Shown here in pieces: positions 1-7,127 of a DNA stretch of 12,533 bases. The translations under genes and the position numbers were made by a program. The notes beneath the pieces were generated by a model, which saw only the letters and a list, made by a program, of their open reading frames with translations, was not told where the DNA came from and made no database searches. Numbering within the stretch: the first letter of the stretch is position 1; the number at the start of each line of letters is the position of its first letter. The stretch lies in the NCBI GenBank assembly GCA_963643215.1, contig CAVIJY010000049.1:1-12533 (forward strand). The letters run 5' to 3'. This DNA comes from Darwinimomas sp963643215. GTDB lineage: Bacteria > Bacillota > Clostridia > Lachnospirales > Lachnospiraceae.

Positions 1-215
1 AGGATATACTTGACGGAAGATTTCAGGATTCACGCAGGAAGCTCTGAGAGGGCACAGCGCAGGCAGTCTGATGAGAGGGCATGAAGCAGCCGGTTCCTGA
101 AGGAGCGGAGCTCGTGCGGATCTGGCAGGGCAGATCATCGGCATTCCGGTTACTCGGATTGTTTCGTGCTTCGCACTCCCACTGTAACCAATATCGAATA
201 TCGGAGGAAACATAC
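1..215. other. Upstream region, no gene recognised
   Basis: No frame here gives a recognisable protein. The frames open at the left edge stop at 11-13, 45-47 and 82-84, so the last codons of an upstream gene could be present, but none matches a family tail I know. The 9-mer GAGAGGGCA occurs twice, at 46-54 and 73-81, 27 bases apart, within otherwise diverged sequence. The rfbB frame is open from 81, but that stretch looks non-coding. No -35/-10 pair stands out, so transcription probably enters from outside the window. Confidence 0.5.
203..208 (+). promoter_or_regulatory. Ribosome binding site of rfbB
   Basis: GGAGGA lies 7 bases before the ATG at 216. It fixes the rfbB start there and not at the earlier in-frame ATG at 81, which would add 45 residues with no family similarity before the Rossmann strand. 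Confidence 0.85.
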
Positions 216-1238
216 ATGAAGATCATCGTAACGGGAGGCGCCGGATTTATCGGCGGCAACTATGTGCTCTATGCGGTAAACAAATATCCGGAAGATGAGA
301 TCATCAATCTGGACAAGCTTACATACGCGGGCAATCTTGAGACGCTCAAATCGGTTGAGAACAGGCCGAACTATCACTTTGTGAGAGGCGACATCGCAGA
401 TCGTGAGTTCGTATTCAATCTCTTTGAGGAGATGAAGCCTGATGTGGTCATAAACTTCGCGGCGGAGAGCCATGTCGACAGATCCATCACGGATCCGGAG
501 GTATTTGTACGGACCAATGTAGTAGGAACCACGACGCTTCTGGATGCCTGCAGGACCTTCGGCATAGGCCGCTATCATCAGGTCTCTACAGACGAGGTAT
601 ACGGTGATCTGCCTCTGGAAAGGCCGGATCTGCTGTTTTCCGAGACAACGCCTATCCGCGCGTCAAGCCCGTATTCGGCGGCAAAGGCATCGGCGGATCT
701 GTTCGTGCAGGCGTATAACAGGACATTTAAGCTGCCGACCAGCATTTCGCGCTGCTCGAACAACTACGGACCGTATCATTTCCCTGAGAAGCTGATACCG
801 CTGGTTATATCCAGAGCTCTGGCTGATGAGAGCATCCCCGTATACGGCAAAGGGGAAAATGTCAGAGACTGGCTTTATGTCACCGATCATTGCAGGGCGA
901 TAGATCTGATCGTGCGCAAGGGCCGCGAGGGCGCGGTCTACAACATCGGCGGGCACAATGAGAAGTCGAATCTCGAGGTCGTTCAGACTATATTGAAGCA
1001 TCTGAAAAAGCCGGAGAGCCTGATAAAGTTTGTGACGGACCGTCCGGGGCATGATCTTCGCTACGCCATGGATCCGACGAAGATCATAAACGAGCTTGGC
1101 TGGAAGCCGGAATACGACTTTGACAGCGGCATTGCGGCTACCATCAAGTGGTATCTGGAAAATGAAAGCTGGTGGAAGAATATCATCAGCGGCGAGTACA
1201 CAAAGTATTTCGATAAGATGTATGGTGAGAGACTATGA
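216..1238 (+). CDS. rfbB: dTDP-glucose 4,6-dehydratase
   Basis: This 340-residue extended short-chain dehydrogenase converts dTDP-glucose to dTDP-4-keto-6-deoxyglucose with a bound NAD+, the second step of dTDP-L-rhamnose synthesis in the cytoplasm. The Rossmann glycine motif GGAGFIGG is at residues 7-14. FAAESHVDRS at 81-90 is typical of the family. The catalytic Thr-Asp-Glu is in STDEVYGD (T125, D126, E127) and YSAAK supplies Tyr153 and Lys157. RCSNNYGPYHFPEKLIP follows from about 179. Length is normal for RfbB/RmlB. The stop overlaps the rfbD start in an ATGA, so the two are probably translationally coupled. Neither rfbA nor rfbC is in the window; they may lie upstream of position 1 or elsewhere in the genome. 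Confidence 0.96.
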   Translation: MKIIVTGGAGFIGGNYVLYAVNKYPEDEIINLDKLTYAGNLETLKSVENRPNYHFVRGDIADREFVFNLFEEMKPDVVINFAAESHVDRSITDPEVFVRTNVVGTTTLLDACRTFGIGRYHQVSTDEVYGDLPLERPDLLFSETTPIRASSPYSAAKASADLFVQAYNRTFKLPTSISRCSNNYGPYHFPEKLIPLVISRALADESIPVYGKGENVRDWLYVTDHCRAIDLIVRKGREGAVYNIGGHNEKSNLEVVQTILKHLKKPESLIKFVTDRPGHDLRYAMDPTKIINELGWKPEYDFDSGIAATIKWYLENESWWKNIISGEYTKYFDKMYGERL

Positions 1239-2107
1239 GGATACTGATCACGGGAGCGAACGGGCAGCTGGGAACTGATCTGATGGCAGAGTGCGCAAAG
1301 CGCGGGATTCAGACCATAGGAACCGATGTCAGGGAGATGGACATCACGGATGCGGCCGCGGTAGAGAATGTCATGAGGCGCAGGATGCAGGAGACACCGT
1401 ATGACGCGGTCATACACTGCGCGGCATATGTGGCCGTGGACAAGGCTGAGGACGAGCCGGAGCTGGTGCGCCGGGTCAATGCGGACGGAACCCGCAACAT
1501 AGCCCGGATGTGCAGGGAGCTGGATGTGCCCGTGATGTATATAAGCACGGATTATGTGTTCGACGGAGAGGGCACGCAGCCGTGGAAGCCCGATGATACG
1601 GACAGGCACCCGCTGAATGTCTACGGACAGATGAAGTACGAGGGTGAGCTGGCTATAGAGGAGCTGACGGACAGATACTTCATCGTGCGGATCTCCTGGG
1701 TATTCGGTCTGCACGGCAACAACTTCGTCAAGACCATGCTTCGTCTGGGTCGGGAGAGAGGCGCGGTATCGGTAGTCAATGATCAGATAGGATCACCCAC
1801 ATACACGCCGGATCTTGCAAGGCTCCTTGTAGATATGATACAGACCGACCGCTATGGCAGATATCACGCATGCAATGAGGGCATCATCTCATGGTATGAT
1901 TATGCATGCGAGATATTCAGACAGGCAGGGATGACCGAGGTAAGCGTGACACCGGTATCATCGGACGCATTTCCCAGCAAGGCAAAGCGACCGCACAACT
2001 CGCGCATGGATCTGAGCAAGCTGGATGAGGCCGGATTCAGACGGCTTCCAACATGGCGGGACGCTCTTGGCAGATATTTAAAGGAGCTGCAGGGGCAAAA
2101 TGGCTGA
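1235..2107 (+). CDS. rfbD: dTDP-4-dehydrorhamnose reductase
   Basis: This 290-residue NAD(P)H-dependent reductase carries out the last step of dTDP-L-rhamnose synthesis, reducing dTDP-4-keto-L-rhamnose. Visible signatures are the N-terminal GANGQLG (7-13), AAYVAVDKAE with the family Asp-Lys-Ala-Glu (64-73), STDYVFDG (104-111) and Tyr130-Gly-Gln-Met-Lys134 as the catalytic Tyr/Lys pair. Further on are ISWVFG with GNNFVKTML (from about 153) and NDQIGSPTYT (182-191), a hallmark of RmlD. Its start codon is the ATG of an ATGA shared with the rfbB stop. Length is normal. The next gene is separated by a repetitive spacer of nearly 190 bases, so coupling ends here. Confidence 0.96.
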   Translation: MRILITGANGQLGTDLMAECAKRGIQTIGTDVREMDITDAAAVENVMRRRMQETPYDAVIHCAAYVAVDKAEDEPELVRRVNADGTRNIARMCRELDVPVMYISTDYVFDGEGTQPWKPDDTDRHPLNVYGQMKYEGELAIEELTDRYFIVRISWVFGLHGNNFVKTMLRLGRERGAVSVVNDQIGSPTYTPDLARLLVDMIQTDRYGRYHACNEGIISWYDYACEIFRQAGMTEVSVTPVSSDAFPSKAKRPHNSRMDLSKLDEAGFRRLPTWRDALGRYLKELQGQNG

Positions 2108-2148
2108 GACCATGATGCAGACCGGCATGGGTGAGAGGAGCGGAGTCA

Positions 2149-2274
2149 GAGACCCGGCGCGGGAGCACGCAGCATGAGATGGCGGAGCATGAGACCCGGC
2201 GCAGGAGCGCGCAGCATGAGGCGGCGGATTATGAGACCGGGCGCTAAGGTATGAAGCATGAGGCGGAAGCTGCG
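2149..2274. repeat. Three degenerate 42-bp tandem repeats
   Basis: Three units start at 2149, 2191 and 2233, each exactly 42 bases. Each opens with GAGACC(C/G)GGCGC and has GCATGAG about 25 bases in. The first two units are nearly identical over their first 30 bases and the third has decayed. ATGAG recurs at alternating spacings of 26 and 16 bases. A looser relative may begin at 2106 (GAGACC). The array fills most of the rfbD-GT8 spacer. Short frames cross it on both strands, but none resembles a protein, so I treat it as a non-coding minisatellite. Confidence 0.8.
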
Positions 2275-2295
2275 ATCTGACATCGGGGAGAGCTC

Positions 2296-3264
2296 ATGAA
2301 CATAGTATATGTGGCAAATGACAGATATGCGCAGCATCTGGCTGTGAGCATGTATTCGCTGTTTGACGCGAATATGGCGGCGGAGTGTGTGGATGTCTAT
2401 GTGATATCGACCGGCATCACGGACGGCTCAAGAAAGAGGCTGGAGGGCATAGCCTCAGAGTTCGGGAGAACGCTGAGGATGCTTGATCTTTCTGATATCA
2501 GAGAGCGCTTCGGCTATGAGACACACTCGGGCAGATTCGATATCAGCGCCATGGGTCGCTTCTTTCTGGGAGATATACTGCCGCATGAGCAGAGATTTCT
2601 GTATCTGGACTGCGATACTGTGGTGTGCACATCGCTGGAGAGGCTGTATGACAAGGATCTGAAGGGAAATATCTGCGGAGCGGTCATGGAGCCGACGATC
2701 TATGCGCAGACAAAGGCTATGATAGGGCTCGAGCCTGATGATATGTATTTTAACTCAGGTGTGCTGCTGATAGACATGGACAGATGGCGCGGCGCCGGGA
2801 TCGATAAGGCGCTGAGGGACTACTATCAGGGTATAAACGGCAGAAGTGCCTTCTGCGATCAGGATGCGATCAATGCCGTCCTGAAGGGGCGGATAATGCC
2901 GCTTCCGCCGAGATACAACTTTTTCAGCAATTACTACTACTATGACTATCAGTCGCTGGTGCGGCTGGACAAAAACTACGCGGGCTTTTCACAAAGAGCT
3001 TTCTGTCTGGCGAAGGCACATCCGGCGATAGTGCACTACGCTGGAGATGAGAGGCCGTGGATACGCGGCAGCCGCAATCCGTACGGACGGCTTTACAGGC
3101 AGTATCTGGCGCTGACACCATGGGCAGATGTGCCGCAGGAGACGGGGCGTGAGGGATACATGCTCGCATATCATGCCATGAATCTGGCGACGAGGGTCGC
3201 GCCGGGAGCGCGCAGGCTTGTCTCGAGGATATATGCACGCAGGCTGTACGGAGTCAGTGGTTAG
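2296..3264 (+). CDS. Family 8 glycosyltransferase
   Basis: This 322-residue retaining glycosyltransferase of the GT8 family (LgtC/GspA type) should transfer a hexose from a nucleotide sugar to a growing surface glycan at the cytoplasmic membrane face. The N-terminal IVYVANDRYAQHLAVSMYS is the family start. The metal-binding DxD is in YLDCDTVV (D105-C-D107). FNSGVLLIDMDRWR (152-165) and CDQDAINAVL (187-196) are core GT8 motifs, and the late HYAG (247-250) precedes a Trp as is usual. No membrane segment is evident. GGGGAG lies 5 bases before the ATG. The stop codon is the TAG of a heptamer, so the repeat array runs into the end of the gene. Donor and acceptor cannot be read from sequence. Confidence 0.9.
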   Translation: MNIVYVANDRYAQHLAVSMYSLFDANMAAECVDVYVISTGITDGSRKRLEGIASEFGRTLRMLDLSDIRERFGYETHSGRFDISAMGRFFLGDILPHEQRFLYLDCDTVVCTSLERLYDKDLKGNICGAVMEPTIYAQTKAMIGLEPDDMYFNSGVLLIDMDRWRGAGIDKALRDYYQGINGRSAFCDQDAINAVLKGRIMPLPPRYNFFSNYYYYDYQSLVRLDKNYAGFSQRAFCLAKAHPAIVHYAGDERPWIRGSRNPYGRLYRQYLALTPWADVPQETGREGYMLAYHAMNLATRVAPGARRLVSRIYARRLYGVSG

Positions 3265-3404
3265 TGGTTAGAGCTTAGAGCTTAGAGCTTAGAACTTAGT
3301 GAGTAGTGGTTAGTTGTCAGTTGTCAGTTGTCAGTGGGCAGTGGTTAGTGATCAGTGGTCAGTGGTTAGTGGTCAGTGAGGAGTGAGCAGTGGCTGGCGG
3401 GCAG
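3251..3404. repeat. Heptanucleotide repeat array, 22 units
   Basis: From 3251 the sequence divides without slippage into 22 heptamers (154 bases), and 21 of them end in AG. Units include TGGTTAG (five copies), TTGTCAG (three in a row), AGCTTAG (three in a row), TGGTCAG (two), and singles such as TGATCAG, TGGGCAG, AACTTAG and TGAGTAG. The first two units are the last codons and stop of the GT8 gene. The last units reach the ribosome site of the next gene. Because 7 is not a multiple of 3, TAG recurs in all three forward frames. Short heptamer repeats of this kind are known in cyanobacteria as STRR elements and occur sporadically elsewhere. Confidence 0.92.
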
Positions 3405-3409
3405 GAAGG
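3403..3409 (+). promoter_or_regulatory. Ribosome binding site of the GT2 gene
   Basis: AGGAAGG lies 9 bases before the ATG at 3419 and supports that start. An in-frame GTG at 3383 would add 12 residues encoded by the heptamer array and has no comparable site. Confidence 0.7.
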
Positions 3410-3418
3410 GATGCTTCC

Positions 3419-4555
3419 ATGAAGACTGTATGCATCATAGTCAATTACAATGACGAGGGGAGGACGATAGCGCAGCTTGAGCGTACAAAGGGCTATCCGT
3501 GTCTTGACCGCATCATCGTCGTGGACAATGCCTCCGCCGATATATCACGCATTCGCCTGATTTCGTATATACGACATGATACAAGCGGAAAGTTGGAGCT
3601 GGTAGAGCGTGATACAAACGGCGGCTACGGCGCAGGCAATAACACCGGGCTCTCGCGTGCGGCGCAGCTGGGAGCGAGATATGCGCTTATAGCCAATCCT
3701 GATGCGAAGTTTTCGCAGGAGACCGCGGCGCAGCTGATAAGAATCATGGATCTGCACGATGAACTGGCCGTGATCGCGCCGGTGATGGTCATGCCGGACG
3801 CGCACGGCGATCAGCTAAAGCCCGGATCCTATGCCAACACTATCATGGCGCCGGTCGCGTGGCCGCTGCGTCCGTGGTGGAAGGAGCTGCTGGAGATGGG
3901 ACCGCTGAGCAGGCGGATATTCAACTCTATCCTGCATTATCCCGAGGAATACTATCTGAAGAGGTATGCAGAAAAAAGCGGCGATAAAACGTCAGGCGTC
4001 AGTGACGGTAAGGCTGTCGATACAGATATCAGGGTATTGAGAAAAAAGGCCGGAATTCCGGGGAGAAGGAACAGCACCGGCGGCGCCGGGAAAGCATCGG
4101 CAAAGTCCGGGAAAGCATCGACGGAGTCCGGCAGCGCAGAATATGCGTCCTGCGTATATGTGGACGCGGTACCGGGATCGCTCCTGCTGGCGGATGTGGC
4201 GAAGGTTCGCGGCGTCGGAGGCTATGATGAGGAGATGTTTCTCTACGGAGAGGAGACGCTGCTGGCGAGACGCCTTGCGGACGCGGGGTATCGGACGGCG
4301 CTGTGCCTGACGCAGAGATATATCCACTGTCATACGGGAGAACTGCCCTCGATGAGAAGCCAGCTTGAGCGGGAGAAGAGCATGAAGTACTATATGAGCA
4401 GATACCTCGGCGCGGGTGAGCTGAAACAGAAGATTGCGGATGCATTTTTCTCGGTGATTCACGCACAGATGCGGCTGAGAGAGCTTGCGCAAATGAAGCT
4501 GACCTCATCAAAAAAGTGGAAGAGGGGAATGCTTGGGACGCATGGCAGACGCTGA
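3419..4555 (+). CDS. Family 2 glycosyltransferase, WbbL/rhamnosyltransferase-like
   Basis: This 378-residue inverting GT-A glycosyltransferase begins KTVCIIVNYND, the GT2 opening. VVDNAS is at 34-39, GGYGAGNNTGL at 68-78, and ANPDA at 92-96 is the DxD-equivalent. YDEEMFLYGEE at 269-279 carries the acidic motif expected of the catalytic base, as in WbbL-type rhamnosyltransferases. With rfbB and rfbD nearby, rhamnose transfer is a reasonable guess, but the donor is not proven. Residues about 184-243 form an insert between the two halves of the domain. It is rich in Gly, Lys, Ala and Ser and contains two copies of GKAS(A/T)(K/E)S; the family usually has a short loop there. The C-terminus is very basic. 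The gene ends just before the N run. Confidence 0.88.
   Translation: MKTVCIIVNYNDEGRTIAQLERTKGYPCLDRIIVVDNASADISRIRLISYIRHDTSGKLELVERDTNGGYGAGNNTGLSRAAQLGARYALIANPDAKFSQETAAQLIRIMDLHDELAVIAPVMVMPDAHGDQLKPGSYANTIMAPVAWPLRPWWKELLEMGPLSRRIFNSILHYPEEYYLKRYAEKSGDKTSGVSDGKAVDTDIRVLRKKAGIPGRRNSTGGAGKASAKSGKASTESGSAEYASCVYVDAVPGSLLLADVAKVRGVGGYDEEMFLYGEETLLARRLADAGYRTALCLTQRYIHCHTGELPSMRSQLEREKSMKYYMSRYLGAGELKQKIADAFFSVIHAQMRLRELAQMKLTSSKKWKRGMLGTHGRR
4088..4129 (+). repeat. Two 21-bp tandem repeats inside the GT2 gene
   Basis: Units at 4088-4108 and 4109-4129 share GGGAAAGCATCG and end AGTCC. They encode two copies of the seven-residue unit GKAS(A/T)(K/E)S at about residues 224-237. The period is a multiple of three, so the repeat lengthens a linker without breaking the frame. 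Confidence 0.8.
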
Positions 4556-4565
4556 CAGATCTGCG

Positions 4566-4653
4566 NNNNNNNNNNNNNNNNNNNNNNNNNNNNNNNNNNN
4601 NNNNNNNNNNNNNNNNNNNNNNNNNNNNNNNNNNNNNNNNNNNNNNNNNNNNN
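4566..4653. other. Assembly gap (88 N)
   Basis: The bases are unknown and the true gap length may differ from 88. The end of the GT2 gene and the nuclease gene are therefore joined only by scaffolding. An ATG at 4542, overlapping the GT2 end, opens a frame (MADADRSA) that runs into the gap and could be the start of a hidden gene. It happens to be in phase with the downstream nuclease, but this means nothing across an unsized gap. Confidence 0.98.
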
Positions 4654-4664
4654 GGTCAACCACG

Positions 4665-5699
4665 ATGGATGATGCAAAAATAATTTCCGGTTCAGATATC
4701 TCCTCAGTTGTAAAAGAAATCAAATCGCTGATGGAGAGGGCACGCAGCCACATTGCGAGCCGGGTGAATACCGAGCTTCTTGAGACATACTGGAATATTG
4801 GTCGGGTTATATGCGAGTATGAGCAGACTGTACCGGAGCGGGCGGACTACGGGAAACAGACCCTGAAGGAATTATCAAGCGTTCTTACAAAAGAGCTCGG
4901 AAAAGGCTTTTCGAGAGCTAACATATATTACATGAGACAGTTTTATCTGACATACAAGATTTTCCAGTCAGTGACTGGAAAATTGACATGGACGCACTAC
5001 TGCGAGCTTTTGTCCATATCTGATCCCGACAAGCGGAGCTTTTATGAAAAGGAAACCATCAACTCGGGCTGGTCGGTTCGAGAGATGAAACGACAGATTG
5101 CAACATCGCTCTATGAAAGACTGCTTCTGTCTGAGGGCAAGACGAATAAGGAGACGGTTCTTGCGCTGGCGCAAAAGGGAGTTGAGATGACAACGCCGAG
5201 CGACATCATCAAAGATCCGTATGTCTTTGAGTTTCTTGGTATTCCGGAGAACAAGCCTGTTCTGGAAAATGATCTGGAGGCTGCGCTTGTTGCACAGATC
5301 GAGAAGTTTCTGTTGGAGCTTGGCCGTGGTTTTATGTTCGTAGGTACACAGCAGAGAGTAACGCTTAACAATAACCATTACTATGTGGATATGGTATTCT
5401 ATAACAAGCCGCTCCGGGCGTATGTGCTGATTGAGCTAAAGACGACAAAGCTTTTGCCGGAGGCCGTCGGACAGCTCAATATGTACCTCAACTACTACGC
5501 GGCAGAGGTTAATGAACCGGACGATAATCCTCCGATAGGAATCATCCTTTGCACCGATAAGACCAATGTGGAAGCAGAGTACGCTCTCGGCGGTTTGTCA
5601 AACAACATATTTGCTTCGAGGTACGTGCTGTATATTCCTGATAAGGATCAGCTGATCCGGCAGGTAGAGGAAGTATTGGAAAAATGGCACGAGAAATGA
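4665..5699 (+). CDS. DUF1016/YhcG-type PD-(D/E)XK nuclease domain protein
   Basis: This protein of about 344 residues matches the YhcG/DUF1016 family. The helical N-terminal domain (about 10-150) contains ARSHIASRVNTELLETYWNIGR, ADYGKQTLKELS, FSRANIYYMRQFY and the family segment LTWTHYCELLSI. The C-terminal PD-(D/E)XK nuclease fold has KDPYVFEFLG (183-192), YYVDMVFYN with Asp242, VLIELK with Glu257 and Lys259, and a downstream Gln in GQLNMYLNYY. The catalytic set appears intact. The family is common in mobile and defence-type neighbourhoods, but its natural substrate is not settled. The ATG at 4665 is the first after the gap and lacks a clear ribosome site, so the true start may lie inside the gap. 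It has no obvious role in glycan synthesis and looks inserted; by eye its codons are more A/T-rich than its neighbours'. Confidence 0.88.
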   Translation: MDDAKIISGSDISSVVKEIKSLMERARSHIASRVNTELLETYWNIGRVICEYEQTVPERADYGKQTLKELSSVLTKELGKGFSRANIYYMRQFYLTYKIFQSVTGKLTWTHYCELLSISDPDKRSFYEKETINSGWSVREMKRQIATSLYERLLLSEGKTNKETVLALAQKGVEMTTPSDIIKDPYVFEFLGIPENKPVLENDLEAALVAQIEKFLLELGRGFMFVGTQQRVTLNNNHYYVDMVFYNKPLRAYVLIELKTTKLLPEAVGQLNMYLNYYAAEVNEPDDNPPIGIILCTDKTNVEAEYALGGLSNNIFASRYVLYIPDKDQLIRQVEEVLEKWHEK

Positions 5700-5709
5700 G
5701 ATATGCAGT

Positions 5710-6204
5710 ATGGAAATCATCAAAAAGATATACCGTGACCACAGGATGGGCATCCTTTATATATTCTTCGGCGGCGTGACCACCGTGGTGAACTGGATCA
5801 CATACTATGTGCTCTACAGGATCATGGGTGTGTCCAATGTATTGAGCAATGCGGCGGCCTGGATCATCGCGGTTGCGGTTGCATTTGTCACCAACAAGAC
5901 ATGGGTTTTTGAGAGCAGATCGCTGCAGCCGAAGGTGGTGCTGCCGGAGCTGGCAAAATTTGTGAGCTGCCGCGTCGGGACAGGACTTCTGGAGATCACA
6001 CTGATGTTTGTGCTGGTCGATATGGCTGGTCTGTCAGCGATGCTGATGAAGGTGCTGGTATCGGTGATAGTGCTGATACTCAACTATGTATTCAGCAAGC
6101 TGCTGATATTTACGGATAAGAGCAGGCATATGACGGATACAAGGGCAGTGGGCGCGGACAGGGTCAGCGAGAGCATAGAGCGGGCGAGGAGGATCAGGCG
6201 ATGA
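5710..6204 (+). CDS. GtrA family membrane protein
   Basis: This 164-residue protein has four hydrophobic segments at about 14-37, 44-61, 86-106 and 110-134. It carries the GtrA signatures FFGGVTTVVNW near the start, TNKTWVFES after the second segment and LNYVFSKLLIF after the fourth. GtrA proteins are linked to flipping undecaprenyl-phosphate sugars or to related steps in glycan decoration. The tail after about 140 is hydrophilic, basic and unconserved. The ATG is 10 bases after the nuclease stop with no strong ribosome site, so initiation may depend on the upstream gene. The end overlaps the rfbF start in an ATGA. Nothing in the window identifies its lipid-sugar substrate. Confidence 0.87.
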   Translation: MEIIKKIYRDHRMGILYIFFGGVTTVVNWITYYVLYRIMGVSNVLSNAAAWIIAVAVAFVTNKTWVFESRSLQPKVVLPELAKFVSCRVGTGLLEITLMFVLVDMAGLSAMLMKVLVSVIVLILNYVFSKLLIFTDKSRHMTDTRAVGADRVSESIERARRIRR

Positions 6205-6980
6205 AGGTAGTTATTCTGGCCGGAGGGTTCGGGAGCCGCATCAGCGACGGCAATGATCTGAGGCCGAAGCCGATGGTCGAGATAGGCGGCAAGCCGATAC
6301 TGTGGCATATCATGAAGCATTATGCTCACTACGGGTATGATGATTTCATCATATGTCTGGGATATATGCAGTATGTGATAAAGGAGTATTTTGCAGACTA
6401 CTATCTTCACAACAGCGACGTAAGCTTTGATCTGAAGAACAATTCCATGCAGATACTGAACAACCACGCCGAGCCGTGGAAGGTAACGCTGGTAGACACT
6501 GGACTTTATACGATGACCGGTGGACGCATCAAGCGTGTGCGTCAGTATATAGGCGACGAGACCTTTATGATGAGCTACGGCGACGGAGTGTCGGATGTGG
6601 ATCTTGACAGACTGCTGGAGCATCACAGGCAGCGGGGCAAGACGGTGACGCTGACCTCGGTGAGATTTCCGGAGAGCAAGGGCACGCTGGAGCTGAATGA
6701 GCACGGGGATGTGCTGGCATTTCGCGAGAAGCAGGAGCAGGACGGCAAGATCATCAACGGGGGTTTCATGGTCATGGAGCCGGAGGTGTTCGACTATATC
6801 GACGGAGATGAGACGGCCTTCGAGCAGGGACCGATCCAGCGGCTGGCTCAGGAGGGCCAGCTGGCCAGCTACATGCATGAGGGATTCTGGCAGTGCATGG
6901 ATACACAGCGGGAGCGAAAGCTTCTGGAGGAGCTGTGGCAGTCGGGAAGAGCGCCGTGGAGACACGAAGATCAGGTGTGA
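6201..6980 (+). CDS. rfbF: Glucose-1-phosphate cytidylyltransferase
   Basis: This 259-residue nucleotidyltransferase makes CDP-glucose from CTP and glucose-1-phosphate, the entry step to CDP-linked deoxy- and dideoxyhexoses. The N-terminal VILAGGFGSR (4-13) and RPKPMVEIGGKPILWHIMK (21-39) are the nucleotide-binding region. DDFIICLGYMQYVIKEYFADYYLHNSDV (from 47) is characteristic of RfbF. SYGDGVSDVD (125-134) holds the metal-binding Asp, and INGGFMVMEPEVFDYI and FWQCMDTQRE follow in the usual order. Length is normal. Translation is probably coupled to gtrA through the ATGA overlap. RfbG and RfbH downstream show that the product feeds a dideoxyhexose route. Confidence 0.95.
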   Translation: MKVVILAGGFGSRISDGNDLRPKPMVEIGGKPILWHIMKHYAHYGYDDFIICLGYMQYVIKEYFADYYLHNSDVSFDLKNNSMQILNNHAEPWKVTLVDTGLYTMTGGRIKRVRQYIGDETFMMSYGDGVSDVDLDRLLEHHRQRGKTVTLTSVRFPESKGTLELNEHGDVLAFREKQEQDGKIINGGFMVMEPEVFDYIDGDETAFEQGPIQRLAQEGQLASYMHEGFWQCMDTQRERKLLEELWQSGRAPWRHEDQV

Positions 6981-6998
6981 ACGGCGTGAATCCGCCGT
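6981..6998 (+). other. Hairpin just after the rfbF stop
   Basis: ACGGCG (6981-6986) and CGCCGT (6993-6998) form a perfect 6-bp stem with a 6-base loop directly after the rfbF stop codon. No T run follows, so this is not a classical intrinsic terminator. It could mark an RNA processing or pause point. The rest of the spacer to 7113 shows GTGAA repeated irregularly at 6977, 6986, 6997 and 7018 and nothing else I recognise. Confidence 0.4.
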
Positions 6999-7113
6999 GA
7001 AGGCGTAGAAACCAGATGTGAAGGTGTGCGAAGCAGCAATGGAGGCTTGAGAATCAGGCGGAAAGAGCCGATACAGGGAGCACAGTCAGTACAACGCAGA
7101 AATCGCATCGCAG

Positions 7114-7120
7114 AAAGGAG
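7114..7120 (+). promoter_or_regulatory. Ribosome binding site of the HAD phosphatase
   Basis: AAAGGAG lies 7 bases before the ATG at 7128 and selects that start over an in-frame ATG at 7026, whose extra 34 residues are spacer sequence. Confidence 0.8.
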
Positions 7121-7127
7121 CAGCTAC

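Noticed and set aside
81..215. N-terminal extension of rfbB from an upstream ATG
   Set aside because: The 45 added residues match nothing in the family and the GGAGG site points to ATG 216, directly before the Rossmann strand.
1061..1714. Antisense open frame over rfbB/rfbD
   Set aside because: It is a shadow of two well-supported genes with no domain of its own.
2100..2177. 25-codon small gene after rfbD, with AGGGG four bases before its ATG
   Set aside because: The peptide has no known features, ends inside the 42-bp repeats and overlaps the rfbD end. A ribosome-like site alone is not enough in this purine-rich region.
3251..3404. CRISPR array or telomere-like repeat
   Set aside because: Units are 7 bases with no spacers, and the units vary, so neither fits.
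4533..4664. Continuous reading frame through the N run joining to the nuclease gene
   Set aside because: The translation across N is meaningless and the gap length is not reliable, so the in-phase join is not evidence.
6084..6965. Long antisense open frame over gtrA and rfbF
   Set aside because: It mirrors two clear family genes, is rich in Leu and His as expected of a reversed frame, and has no recognisable motif.
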